Assembly (NCBI GenBank): GCA_964611645.1
Contig: CAZTAO010000050.1
Location: 1-33,758, forward strand
Source: CAZTAO01 sp964611645
GTDB taxonomy: Bacteria > Armatimonadota > UBA5829
DNA length: 33,758 nt
Direction: 5' to 3'
Below, one piece after another: positions 7,073 through 14,764 of the stretch (within the stretch, counting starts at the first letter, position 1; each line of letters begins with the position of its first letter). Both the position numbers and the translations under genes were made by a program. A model generated the notes under the pieces. That model did not search any database and was not told the origin of the DNA. It saw nothing but the letters and a program-made list of their open reading frames with translations.

Positions 7073-8116
7073 CTAGAGAGTTACTCTGCTCCCGGTCCTG
7101 GCACTTTCGTATGCAGCGAGAGCCACCTCCAGTATGTGCAGCCCGTGCTCGCCGGTATTCACTTCCGGCGGCTGGCTGTGAGAGATGCACTCAGACAGGT
7201 AGTCCATCTCTGCGGCGTACATGTTCACGGGATGGTAGTCGACGTCAGCGATGGCCACATCCAGGCTCTCTTTGTCCTGCTTTGGATTGTAAGCTTTTGC
7301 ATCATCGCTCAGGTAGGCAACCATCTTCCCGCGCGGAGTCTGGCCGATGGTTCCCTCGCCCATCATACTGCCCTTATTTCCGTATATCTCCAACCTGCCC
7401 TGGCTGGCGGCGTCGGGGACATCGAAGAAGGAGTCTACAATGCCCTGCGCGCCATTCTCGAAGCGAAGAAGAGTGGTGGCGCTGTCCTCGACCGGGTAGT
7501 GGAACGTGAGATTGTTTGTGAACGCGAAAACCTCCTTAATGGGCGAGCCGATGATGTATTCAAGAAGATCGTAGCAGTGCGTGGCCATGTCCATCAGAGC
7601 GCCGCCGCCTCCAAGCTTGGGGTCCTGCCGCCACGCGCCCGGGATTTCCGGATACCAGCAGGCAAGCTGGCCGCGCGCAAAGACCACGTTGCCAATGCTG
7701 CCCTTCGCCACGAGCTCTCGGGCTTTCACGTGCAGCGCGTGATACTTCATCATGTAGCCTTCCACAAGATACACTCCCGCGGAATTGCAGGCATCCACCA
7801 TCTCCCTGCCCTGTTCAAGCGACAGCGAAAGGGGTTTCTCCACCAGAACATGCTTACCAGCAGCGGCAGCTCTGAGCGTCTGGCCGGCATGCATGTGGAC
7901 CGGAATGGCAATATAGACCGCCTGAATATCGGGATCGGCGAGCAGGTCGGTGTCGGAATAGTACGGCCTGGCTCCGATCTGCGCGGCGACTTCGTTGGTG
8001 GCATTTCGGTCGACGTCCATCACTGCGATTACCCTGCTCGACTTACACTCCGGCAGCGCCGGAACCATTCTCCGCCTCGCAATTCCGCCGCAGCCGATGA
8101 TTCCCCAGTTAACCAT
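7073..8116 (-). CDS. Gfo/Idh/MocA family NAD(P)-dependent oxidoreductase
   Basis: A complete 347-aa member of the Gfo/Idh/MocA family, the usual length. The N-terminal Rossmann fold shows WGIIGCGGIA (4-13). The family's EKPLS motif is at about 93-97, where the Lys is thought to act in catalysis or NAD(P) binding. The C-terminal substrate domain carries DMATHCYDLL at about 176-185, where the His and Asp are probably catalytic. These enzymes oxidise or reduce hydroxyl groups of sugars, inositols and related alcohols, or trans-dehydrate them. The ATG start is preceded by AAGGGA and overlaps the end of the creatininase gene by 8 nt, so translation is probably coupled. The neighbours (creatininase, AAC(3)-like fusion, cyclase) suggest modification of a sugar or amino-sugar compound, but the substrate is unknown. 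Confidence 0.92.
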   Translation of the reverse strand: MVNWGIIGCGGIARRRMVPALPECKSSRVIAVMDVDRNATNEVAAQIGARPYYSDTDLLADPDIQAVYIAIPVHMHAGQTLRAAAAGKHVLVEKPLSLSLEQGREMVDACNSAGVYLVEGYMMKYHALHVKARELVAKGSIGNVVFARGQLACWYPEIPGAWRQDPKLGGGGALMDMATHCYDLLEYIIGSPIKEVFAFTNNLTFHYPVEDSATTLLRFENGAQGIVDSFFDVPDAASQGRLEIYGNKGSMMGEGTIGQTPRGKMVAYLSDDAKAYNPKQDKESLDVAIADVDYHPVNMYAAEMDYLSECISHSQPPEVNTGEHGLHILEVALAAYESARTGSRVTL

Positions 8117-8906
8117 TGCCGTTTCCCTTCTCGAGGTCGCGCACCAGCGCCGCGACTCTCGCCACGCATTCCTCAGCTAGTATCTTGCCAAACTCCGCGC
8201 TCGCCCCCTCGTAGTTGCCCATCACTCCGACTTCTATCTCAGGATGCTGCACAGCTTTCGCGACCACGAACTCGCTGTCAACTATCCTGGTTCTCTGCAA
8301 GAACGCGTCCTGGTCCTCCGCCATCATCTTCACGAGATGGGGCTTGTCCAGCTTTGCCTTGTCCATCCTCACCATTTCAGGCTTCCAGTAGAGCATCAGG
8401 GATGTCTCATACCTGGCAGCGTGGAAATCCTTCTCGGCGAAGCCTTTCATAAATGTCGGCGACATCTCCCAGAACGGCGCGACTGAGACTGTCACGCCCT
8501 CCAACTCTGGCCGCAGCCTCTGGAAGTTCTCTGCGGCGTCGAAGGCGGCTTTCACGTTCTCGGTTCCGCCGTGGCCAAGAAGTATGATTATGTTCCTGAA
8601 GCCAGTGGTCACCAGTGACTGGCATATCTCCATAAGCACCAGAGAAAAACACTGCGGGCTGATGTTGATTGTGCCGGGAAGTGTGCCGCCGGAGAAGCTG
8701 TAGTGCATGGGCGGAGCCACGAAACAACCCGTTTCCTCTGACGCCATCCTGCCTATCTCCACCGCATTGTGTATATCCACGCTGAGGGGCAGATGATACC
8801 CATGCTGCTCCACTACCCCAACCGGGACTATGATCGTCTTCATTTCTCGGAGGCCGTCTCGGACCTCCTCGACCGTCATGTTGTACATGATTCTAGACTT
8901 ACTCAT
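8109..8906 (-). CDS. Creatininase-family amidohydrolase
   Basis: The 265-aa product carries the creatininase-family signature. There is VGVVEQHGYHLPLSVD (about 29-44), with the metal-binding Glu-Gln-His and a downstream Asp; GHGG (about 111-114) in place of the common GNGG; and HAARYETS (about 162-169), equivalent to HAGexETS. Members hydrolyse creatinine, mycofactocin precursor peptides, FAPy nucleotides and other amides with two divalent metals. I chose ATG 8906 because GAGGTGGAG lies just upstream; the longer frame would start at the GTG inside that site. The gene begins 10 nt after the AAC(3) fusion gene and overlaps the oxidoreductase gene by 8 nt. The sequence does not reveal the substrate; association with an AAC(3)-like fusion and a dehydrogenase suggests amide chemistry on a sugar or small amine. 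Confidence 0.88.
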   Translation of the reverse strand: MSKSRIMYNMTVEEVRDGLREMKTIIVPVGVVEQHGYHLPLSVDIHNAVEIGRMASEETGCFVAPPMHYSFSGGTLPGTINISPQCFSLVLMEICQSLVTTGFRNIIILLGHGGTENVKAAFDAAENFQRLRPELEGVTVSVAPFWEMSPTFMKGFAEKDFHAARYETSLMLYWKPEMVRMDKAKLDKPHLVKMMAEDQDAFLQRTRIVDSEFVVAKAVQHPEIEVGVMGNYEGASAEFGKILAEECVARVAALVRDLEKGNGNG

Positions 8907-8916
8907 TGACTCCACC

Positions 8917-10350
8917 TCACATATTATCCAGCATCTTCCAGAATGCCGCAGCAGCTTCGCGGAAGTGCCCTACCCCCTCATTGTGGGACCTGAGGATCAT
9001 CAGCCCATCGTAGCTTCTGCAGCGAAGCATTGATACAATCTCCTTGACCTCACCGTTGCCTAGACCTGGGAAGACCTGCTTGCGGTCCAACGTGGAATAA
9101 TCGTCTATGTAGAAGTGACTGATGTGCTTGCGCAGTACGCCATTATAGAAGACTCCGAGGAACGGCTTCTCACCTGCTCGTGCGAACTCAGCAGGATCAA
9201 AGGCCAGCGGCGGAGCGTTCTCCACTGAAGCATATAGATCCTCATATATCCGTGAAGAGGCTCCGTGGTTCGCTATTACCAGATGGCCTCCAGTCTCAGC
9301 CTGCAGACTCATCGCAATACCAAGCTCTTCGCGCCTGGCAACCCGGACTATCCACGGCACCCCTAGCTTCGCAGACAGGCTCGCGCCCTCTGCGTCATTG
9401 GGGGACGAGTGGACGGCCGCGACACTCACGCCGGCTCTCGCCAGATCATCCGCGTACTCCCTGAATTCCTTAGGGCTGACTTCGACCGAACTGATTCCTT
9501 CTCCCTCCAGAGCGTAGATTATCTCATCGATGTGCTCGGAGATGTCGTCCGCAACTGCGACCAGCCTGAAGCTTTCCCTGGCGAGCCGCGCTGCCTTGAT
9601 CTTGCCTCGTTGGCGGACACAGTCGACACAAGCAGGATTGTCGCATAGAACCGCCGCGGGATCAGCCGCTAGAGCCTCCAGGGCGACCTTTAGCATTGCG
9701 CCCGAGTCCATCAGCCGGCACTCCGCGCTGCCGATCTTGCCCACGCGCGTGACGCCTCTCTCGCCTAACAGCCTGTCCAGACCGATAAAGTCGCGGTGCG
9801 GGCCGGCCATGGCAGCGATAGGAATTGTGATTTCTTTGCCGCCATCAATACACGTGCCGGTGATGTCTTTCAGATAGACCGCGCCCGCCAGCGCCTCGGC
9901 GGTGTGGAGAGTGGTGTTTCTGTCCTGGTCCACTCCCAGCAGCAGAATCTTTCCGCCCATCTGAGTTAGCCTGTGATACGGAGTGCCCTCTCCGTAGGCG
10001 GTGGGAGCTTTCTCGTGGTCCTTGATCAGTTTGGCGGCCCCCTCGCCTATCGCAGCGACGCTGTGGGTTGGATGCAGGCTGCGGACCGCCTCGGGACGTC
10101 GCCAGAGCTTGTCCGAGATCGCGCCCAGAGGCGTTCTTGAGGACAGGCGGTCAAATGGCGCCGCGCAAGCGAATGTAGGCACGACCACAAGGCCTCTCGG
10201 CCCGACAGTCTCCAAGAGAGCGTCGATTACGGCATCCGCCCCACCCTCGACTTCGCCAATTGCGGCCATGGACGAATGCACCAGCACCCTGTCGCCAGAC
10301 TTAAGTCCCAGGTCCTTGAGACCTCTCACTATTGTTGCGCGTCTGATCAA
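8917..10350 (-). CDS. Fusion of AAC(3)-like acetyltransferase and sugar phosphate isomerase-like TIM barrel
   Basis: The first 255 residues match the aminoglycoside N(3)-acetyltransferase / FrbF fold. They carry VLVHSSM (about 23-29), SLHPTHSVAAIG (about 91-102, the signature HP-x-H-S loop), LLGVDQDRNTTLHTAE (about 137-152) and a Cys pair in CDNPACVDC near 236-244. Such enzymes use acetyl-CoA, though many chromosomal homologues act on metabolites rather than drugs. Residues 256-477 resemble a sugar-phosphate isomerase/epimerase (AP endonuclease 2-like) barrel, with EGISSVEVSPKEF and a final LRSHNEGVGHFREA. I cannot name its reaction. The TTG start is supported by GAGGGA five bases upstream. 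The gene heads the coupled creatininase and oxidoreductase genes. Typical AAC(3) proteins are about 260-300 aa, so the 477-aa length itself shows the fusion. Confidence 0.8.
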   Translation of the reverse strand: MIRRATIVRGLKDLGLKSGDRVLVHSSMAAIGEVEGGADAVIDALLETVGPRGLVVVPTFACAAPFDRLSSRTPLGAISDKLWRRPEAVRSLHPTHSVAAIGEGAAKLIKDHEKAPTAYGEGTPYHRLTQMGGKILLLGVDQDRNTTLHTAEALAGAVYLKDITGTCIDGGKEITIPIAAMAGPHRDFIGLDRLLGERGVTRVGKIGSAECRLMDSGAMLKVALEALAADPAAVLCDNPACVDCVRQRGKIKAARLARESFRLVAVADDISEHIDEIIYALEGEGISSVEVSPKEFREYADDLARAGVSVAAVHSSPNDAEGASLSAKLGVPWIVRVARREELGIAMSLQAETGGHLVIANHGASSRIYEDLYASVENAPPLAFDPAEFARAGEKPFLGVFYNGVLRKHISHFYIDDYSTLDRKQVFPGLGNGEVKEIVSMLRCRSYDGLMILRSHNEGVGHFREAAAAFWKMLDNM

Positions 10351-10370
10351 TTACTTCCCTCACCAACATA

Positions 10371-10652
10371 TTCCCCCTCCGCGCACGGAGGGGGTTAGGG
10401 GGCGGTTCTTCTAGCCCATCAGATCTGCAAAATCCTACGTCCGAAGAACCTCACCCCAGCCCCTTTCGCAGCCCCGCTCCGCTAGGGGCTGCTTTCGGGC
10501 AGCGCCTCTCCCACTGCGGTGGGCGAGGGAGCAGCATTCCCCCTCCGCGTACGGAGAGGGTTAGGGGGCGGTTCTTCCATCCCATCAAATCTGCATAACC
10601 CTACGCTAGGAGTGCCCTCACCCCAGCCCTCTCCGTACGCGGGGGAGAGGGA
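10371..10652. repeat. Cluster of G/C-rich palindromic repeats with a ~166-bp tandem duplication
   Basis: At least four palindromes occur between the AAC(3) fusion and cyclase genes. One has a 9-bp perfect stem CCCCCTCCG/CGGAGGGGG with loop CGCA (10373-10394). Another has an 8-bp stem GCAGCCCC/GGGGCTGC (10468-10492). Others lie at 10539-10560 and 10627-10651. The block starting TTCCCCCTCCGCG at 10371 recurs at 10537, including the following GGGGGCGGTTCTTC and the CCCATCARATCTGCA segment, so a unit of about 166 bp appears duplicated. Similar CCCTCTCC palindromes recur at 12641, 12810 and 24678, so this looks like a dispersed REP-type family. It fills the 303-nt gap; no gene is visible in it. 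Confidence 0.8.
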
Positions 10653-10653
10653 G

Positions 10654-11289
10654 TCACTCTATCCTGGCAACAAGCCTGCACGGAAGCTGGGTTACGCCGG
10701 GGTACCTCGGTGCCAGAACTGTCAGCTTCACCAGGGGAGCATCCAGCATCTGCATGTTGATTGGGCAGCAGACGACCGATATTCCGGCCTCGAACAGCTT
10801 CCAGAACACGTTCTCTGGCTCGTCGCAGTGCTCGTATACGTCAGACACCAAGAGGTGAATGCCTTTGGATATCATCCACTCGACCGCGTCGGCAGCCAGA
10901 GCCACGCTGCGCTCAGGGACCTCGTCGTAACGCTTTTGTCCCAGTGCGTGAACAATCAAGCCTGGGATCGGGCCGTCCACCGGGGATGCGGCTGCAAGTT
11001 CCTCGGCGTGAATCTTCCCGGGCTTCTCGCTTCTGTCCAGGTGGATAACCGCAGATTCGACTTCGTACAGCTTGTCCAACGGGTAGTTGACCGAATCGAA
11101 TCCATCGTCCAGTTCCTTAATGTGGCCGGGCAGGTCAAGATACGTGCCGGACATCGACCAGTGGTCGAAGTGGTAGACCATACCGGTCTGCTTCACGCCA
11201 CAGCAGGCCAGATGCCACTCATCCAAGTGGACGGTCGGCCGCATGTTTTCCCGGCTGGGGACCGGCATGGTCAGATCAATCAGTCTCAT
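10654..11289 (-). CDS. Cyclase-family (kynurenine formamidase-like) protein with altered metal motif
   Basis: The 211-aa chain matches the PF04199 cyclase/formamidase fold. It starts MRLIDLTMPV, as these proteins usually do, has SGTYLDLPGHI at about 47-57 (the site of the family HxGTHxDxPxH metal motif), and ends with a typical PVKLTVLAPRYPG-like segment. The metal motif is incomplete: the first two His positions are Met and Tyr, while the Asp, Pro and last His remain. Either it uses a different metal arrangement or it has lost the usual hydrolytic activity. The ATG directly follows the aminotransferase stop codon (TAGATG), so the two genes are probably coupled. The palindrome cluster lies downstream. 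Members hydrolyse N-formyl amides or cyclise polyketide-like substrates; the substrate here is unknown. Confidence 0.8.
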   Translation of the reverse strand: MRLIDLTMPVPSRENMRPTVHLDEWHLACCGVKQTGMVYHFDHWSMSGTYLDLPGHIKELDDGFDSVNYPLDKLYEVESAVIHLDRSEKPGKIHAEELAAASPVDGPIPGLIVHALGQKRYDEVPERSVALAADAVEWMISKGIHLLVSDVYEHCDEPENVFWKLFEAGISVVCCPINMQMLDAPLVKLTVLAPRYPGVTQLPCRLVARIE

Positions 11290-12558
11290 CTACTTCAAGT
11301 TCTTCCCGCGAACCTTCTCTGCTGCGTTCCTGATGCCGATGATGGTGTCTTCGACCTCTTGGTCGGTCATTCTCGGGTGCATGGGCAGGTTCAGCTCGCG
11401 CTTGTAGAAGAACTTCTCCGCCAGCGGGCAGAGGTCCTGCGCATAACCCATCTTCTTGAGGCCGGTGAAATGGTACGTGGGCTGATAGTGCAGAATACCC
11501 TGCACGCCCTCTTCCTTGTAGAGCACTCTCATGAAATCGTCCCTGCTCGCGCCCAACTGCTCTTCTTCGATGCACAGGGTGTAGAGGTGATAGACATGGT
11601 AGCAGTTCGGGTCCTCGTAGACACCGGTGACGCCCTTGATGCCGGCGATTCCGTCGTTGATCTTCCAGCCTATCTCACGACGCTTGTCGGTCAATGCCGG
11701 GAGCTTGCGAAGCTGAGCGCGACCGACCGCCGCCTGCACCTCGTTCATGCGGTAGTTGTTGCCCCAATGGCCCTTCACATCCACGACATCGAAGTGCGAC
11801 GGAATCCAGTAGTCGGTCTGGTTCTTCCAGTGGTCGAGGTTCATGCATCGCAGCTTCTCGATCGGGTCGACCAGGTCGTCGCGATTGGTCGTGATCATCC
11901 CGCCCTCGCCGCAGGTGGTCATATTCTTGAGGGAATGGAAACTGAAGCAGCCCACGTCTCCGATGCTGCCGGCCTTCCTGCCTTTATACATGGCGCCCGG
12001 CGAGTGCGCGCAGTCTTCCAGCACAAGCAGGTTGTGCTTTCGCGCAAGCTCCATGATCGGGTCCATATCACACATCTGGCCGCCGTAATGGACAACATAG
12101 ATGGCCTTGGTCTTGGGGGTGATCTTCTTGGCAATCTGGCCGGAATCTATGTTGAACGTCATAGGGTCAATGTCTGCGTAGACCGGTATGCCGCCCTCTT
12201 TGAGTATGACCAAAGAGGTCGCGATGAACGTATTGGGTGTCACGATGACTTCGTCACCAGGGCCGATACCAAACGCCTGCGTAGCTACGTGCATCGCGGT
12301 GGTGCAGTTAGTGACGGCAAACGCGTGCTTCACTCCACACATCGCGGCGAACTCGCTCTGGAACGCCTGGACCTGCGGGCCCATCGTCAGGGTGTCCTGC
12401 TGGAGGGCACACTCGATCATCGCTCTCTCATCATCGTCGTAGATGGAACCAAAGAATGAGTATGGGACTTTGAGCACCACGCCATCGTCCATTGCGTAGC
12501 TGCTGGTAATCCCGCCCTCTGTCTCTGAACCAGTGAATTTCTCTTCATCAATTCCCAC
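11290..12558 (-). CDS. DegT/DnrJ/EryC1/StrS family PLP aminotransferase
   Basis: A full-length 422-aa sugar aminotransferase-type protein. Features: TNCTTAMHVA near 83-92 for PLP phosphate binding; EDCAHSPGA (about 181-189), where the Asp contacts the pyridine nitrogen; and CFSFHSLKNMTTCGEGG (about 204-220), with Lys 211 as the likely Schiff-base residue. The usual family motif has His-Lys near that position, here SLKN. These enzymes transaminate nucleotide-linked keto-sugars, or catalyse related dehydrations, at about 40-45 kDa. The start GTG 12558 lies eight bases after AAGGAGG, an excellent ribosome-binding site. The N-terminal 30 residues precede the conserved start of the fold. It is the first gene of an apparent transcript from the promoter at 12591-12620, with the cyclase gene directly attached. 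A role in making an amino-sugar or cyclitol is inferred. Confidence 0.92.
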   Translation of the reverse strand: MGIDEEKFTGSETEGGITSSYAMDDGVVLKVPYSFFGSIYDDDERAMIECALQQDTLTMGPQVQAFQSEFAAMCGVKHAFAVTNCTTAMHVATQAFGIGPGDEVIVTPNTFIATSLVILKEGGIPVYADIDPMTFNIDSGQIAKKITPKTKAIYVVHYGGQMCDMDPIMELARKHNLLVLEDCAHSPGAMYKGRKAGSIGDVGCFSFHSLKNMTTCGEGGMITTNRDDLVDPIEKLRCMNLDHWKNQTDYWIPSHFDVVDVKGHWGNNYRMNEVQAAVGRAQLRKLPALTDKRREIGWKINDGIAGIKGVTGVYEDPNCYHVYHLYTLCIEEEQLGASRDDFMRVLYKEEGVQGILHYQPTYHFTGLKKMGYAQDLCPLAEKFFYKRELNLPMHPRMTDQEVEDTIIGIRNAAEKVRGKNLK

Positions 12559-12590
12559 GGTAAAGGCCTCCTTGCCGAAGTGTCTGGTTA

Positions 12591-12620
12591 ATTATATCCC
12601 TCAAGAGGTCGCAACGTCCA
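12591..12620 (-). promoter_or_regulatory. Promoter for the aminotransferase-cyclase genes
   Basis: On the minus strand, TGGACG (12615-12620), an 18-nt spacer and a perfect TATAAT (12591-12596). Transcription would begin near 12584 and leave a leader of about 25 nt containing AAGGAGG before the GTG start of the aminotransferase gene. The -35 box is only a four-of-six match. Confidence 0.6.
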
Positions 12621-12640
12621 CGGACCCGTCAGGTTGGGCG

Positions 12641-12718
12641 TGCCCCTCACCCCGCAAGCCGGGGGAGAGGGAGCTGAGATCCCTCGCCCACCACAGTGGG
12701 AGAGGGCAGGGTGAGGGA
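12641..12718. repeat. G/C-rich palindromic repeat (CCCCTCACCCC/GGGTGAGGG type)
   Basis: CCCCTCACCCCGCAAGCC opens the element and GGGCAGGGTGAGGG closes it. An inner hairpin CCCTCGCCCACCACAGTGGG with trailing AGAGGG lies between. It is the same family as the elements at 10371-10652. It sits upstream of the aminotransferase promoter and downstream of the MFS gene, so it could also act as a terminator-like hairpin for the latter. Confidence 0.7.
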
Positions 12719-12809
12719 CTTACCGGCTATCAAGTCTGCACAATGCTAACAATCAACACAATCGGTGAAGTCACGAAGGGAAGCCTGGCGGTTAATCCAA
12801 GGTCATCAC

Positions 12810-12857
12810 TTCCCCTCTCCCCAGCCCTCTCCCCGCGGGGCCGGGGAGAGGGAGAGC
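12810..12857. repeat. G/C-rich palindromic repeat directly behind the MFS gene
   Basis: CCCTCTCCCC, then GCGGGGCC, then GGGGAGAGGG form a long stem just 3' of the transporter stop codon. It is another member of the CCCTCTCC repeat family. It may act as a 3' mRNA hairpin; there is no adjacent T tract, so it is not a classical intrinsic terminator. The rest of the gap from 12559 to 12859 holds only the promoter and the other repeat. Confidence 0.7.
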
Positions 12858-12859
12858 AC

Positions 12860-14161
12860 TTACCTCACGCCCTTCACGTTCCTCAGCAACACGGCGGCCA
12901 GCACAAGATACACTGCCGCGACTCCGAACAGCGCCATATAGCCGTGTTGGGTGTAGTGAACAACCGGGCCTTCATCTGTCCAGAGAGTGTTCCGACCGAA
13001 CGCCCCCAACAGCGTGCCGGCTATTGGCAGGGCAATGGACTGCGGAAGCACGAAGGCTATGTGCCACACTGCCATGTCTTTGCCGGCATCGTCCTTGTTG
13101 GGCAAGACGTCACACCCCAACGCCCAGTCCACACTGTAGTACGCTCCGTAGCCCAGGCCGAATATACATGCAATCACAAATGTCTGGGTCAGGGAGTGGG
13201 AGAACAAAAACGCGACGCATGTGAGCGCGATAACGCCGTTTGCCACATAAACCACAGGCTTCCTGCCGACCCGGTCTGAGATCACGCCACCGAGCATTCC
13301 GGTGATTGTGGCGCACACGAGGCTCGTAAGCAGCACGTACCCGGTGACTAGTTCTTTCTTGCCCTCGGGAACCCCCACCATGTCCGTGAGGTAGAACTGC
13401 ATATATTCCTGCACGGTCCACAGGCCCATTACTACCAGAAATCTGGTAATCCATACCCAGGCGAAGTTGGGATACTTCCTCGGATCAATCCAGAGGCTCT
13501 TCACGAATTGCAGGAGATCGAACTGGCCCGGAGGCTCAGTGCGGGGTGTTTCCTTTGTGCCGAAGACCGTGATGCCAAGAAACAGCGCCATCGTGAACCC
13601 GATAACAAGGAAGCTCAGCCCGGTCTGGCCGATGTTCATGAGTTGGCTTGCAGATAGCACTCCCACAATGGTTCCAGCTTGGCTCATCGCTGCCATCCAG
13701 CCGCTGGCAGCGCCCCTTTGCTCCCTGGGAACAACATCCGGGATAATGCCGTTGTAAGCACCACCGGCGATGTTGTTGCCTATCTGGGTTATGAAGTAGC
13801 CAACAAAGTAGAGCCAGATATTCAGACTCCGGCCCGCGAACCACAGTATTGCGAGTCCCGCGAGATTGATCGCCGTGCCCACTATCATATATGGCCGACG
13901 GCGGCCCAGCCTGGACATACAGCGGTCACTCAGTGGTCCGGCAAGCAGTGGCACCACAAGGGCGGGTATAGCGCCGATGCCCAATAGAATGCCGGTGATC
14001 TCGGCCGGACGCTGGGGAGCGATGGCTTTCATCTGGCTTGGGATGATGATCATCAAGAGCGCACCCCAGATGAGGTTCATCGCAAACCAGAAGGCGCTGA
14101 TGGAGAAGTGGTCCTTGGCTCGCATAACACTTGCAGGCTGAGAGTCTATCTTCTTTCCCAA
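12860..14161 (-). CDS. MFS transporter, SLC45/GPH-like
   Basis: A polytopic protein of about 433 aa with roughly 12 hydrophobic segments. Between TM2 and TM3 it carries PLLAGPLSDRCMSRLGRRRPY, the MFS GxLaDrxGRRR motif in a form often seen in sugar transporters related to SLC45 and the GPH group. A weaker copy, GGVISDRVGRKP, lies in the second half at the TM8-TM9 loop, as expected from the internal duplication of MFS proteins. I chose TTG 14161, which follows GAGGGA by eight bases and leaves a 5-nt gap after the phosphotransferase stop. The longest frame (14218) would overlap that gene by 52 nt. It is the last gene of the PAP2/nucleotidyltransferase/CDP-alcohol set, so export or import of a sugar, cyclitol or pathway product is an inference. 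Confidence 0.85.
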   Translation of the reverse strand: MGKKIDSQPASVMRAKDHFSISAFWFAMNLIWGALLMIIIPSQMKAIAPQRPAEITGILLGIGAIPALVVPLLAGPLSDRCMSRLGRRRPYMIVGTAINLAGLAILWFAGRSLNIWLYFVGYFITQIGNNIAGGAYNGIIPDVVPREQRGAASGWMAAMSQAGTIVGVLSASQLMNIGQTGLSFLVIGFTMALFLGITVFGTKETPRTEPPGQFDLLQFVKSLWIDPRKYPNFAWVWITRFLVVMGLWTVQEYMQFYLTDMVGVPEGKKELVTGYVLLTSLVCATITGMLGGVISDRVGRKPVVYVANGVIALTCVAFLFSHSLTQTFVIACIFGLGYGAYYSVDWALGCDVLPNKDDAGKDMAVWHIAFVLPQSIALPIAGTLLGAFGRNTLWTDEGPVVHYTQHGYMALFGVAAVYLVLAAVLLRNVKGVR

Positions 14162-14166
14162 AGTGG

Positions 14167-14748
14167 CTATCCCTCGCTTGCCGGCTGAGCAGCCAGGCTC
14201 CGCAACTGAGCTACGCACTCGGAAACGTGCAGAGTCACGAAGACAGCTATCAGGCCGAATATGGTCAGGTCAACGATGTCGAGCGCGTCCCACTTCGGCA
14301 GCACAAGCCGCACCACAAGAAACAGCAGATACAGATACTCCAAAGCGCCCGTAGGCTTGGAGAACACTGTCTTCATCACCTTCTTCTGGGAGGACACCAA
14401 GTTTCCGATAAACTGGGTTGCCAGAGTGGCGAGCATTGACACATAGATCACAATGAACTGGTACGTGTGAATGTAGTGGGCCGCGTAGAATGCGATGAAG
14501 AAGAGGTGCAGGAAGAGGAAGTCCACTGTGCTGTCCAGGTTGCCGCCGAACTCGGAGGCTGTCCCCATTCTTCTCGAGACTCTGCCGTCAAGAAGATCGG
14601 TAATGAGCGCCAGAGCCATGGCCGCTACAGCCACATATCCCAGCTTTAGTGCTATTCCGGCAATTCCAAGCGGCAGAAGCGCCAGCCTGGAGGCCGTGAG
14701 CAGGTTTCCGACCGTTACGTACTTTACATTACCCGTGGTGTCGTTCAT
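14167..14748 (-). CDS. CDP-alcohol phosphotransferase family membrane enzyme
   Basis: This integral membrane protein of about 193 aa shows the diagnostic CDP-alcohol phosphotransferase motif DLLDGRVSRRMGTASEF, then GGNLDSTVDF. That fits D-xx-DG-xx-(A)R-x8-G-xxx-D-xxx-D with Ser in place of the usual Ala. The Asp residues bind two divalent metals and activate the acceptor hydroxyl. About six hydrophobic segments follow or surround the motif, which is typical. The enzyme transfers a phospho-alcohol from a CDP-activated donor to an acceptor alcohol, as in phospholipid head-group or di-inositol-phosphate synthesis. ATG 14748 was chosen because TGGAG precedes it by about eight bases; the longer frame overlaps the preceding gene by 53 nt. 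The nucleotidyltransferase gene ends 16 nt upstream, which suggests it supplies the CDP-activated donor. Confidence 0.88.
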   Translation of the reverse strand: MNDTTGNVKYVTVGNLLTASRLALLPLGIAGIALKLGYVAVAAMALALITDLLDGRVSRRMGTASEFGGNLDSTVDFLFLHLFFIAFYAAHYIHTYQFIVIYVSMLATLATQFIGNLVSSQKKVMKTVFSKPTGALEYLYLLFLVVRLVLPKWDALDIVDLTIFGLIAVFVTLHVSECVAQLRSLAAQPASEG

Positions 14749-14764
14749 ATAGTCGCTCCAGTTG

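Noticed and set aside
7001..8452. Long plus-strand frame of 483 codons
   Set aside because: Antisense to the Gfo/Idh/MocA and creatininase genes; no recognisable motif.
10519..12459. Long plus-strand frame of 646 codons
   Set aside because: It runs antisense through the cyclase and aminotransferase genes, which have clear motifs and ribosome-binding sites; its own translation shows no fold. It is a GC-driven shadow.
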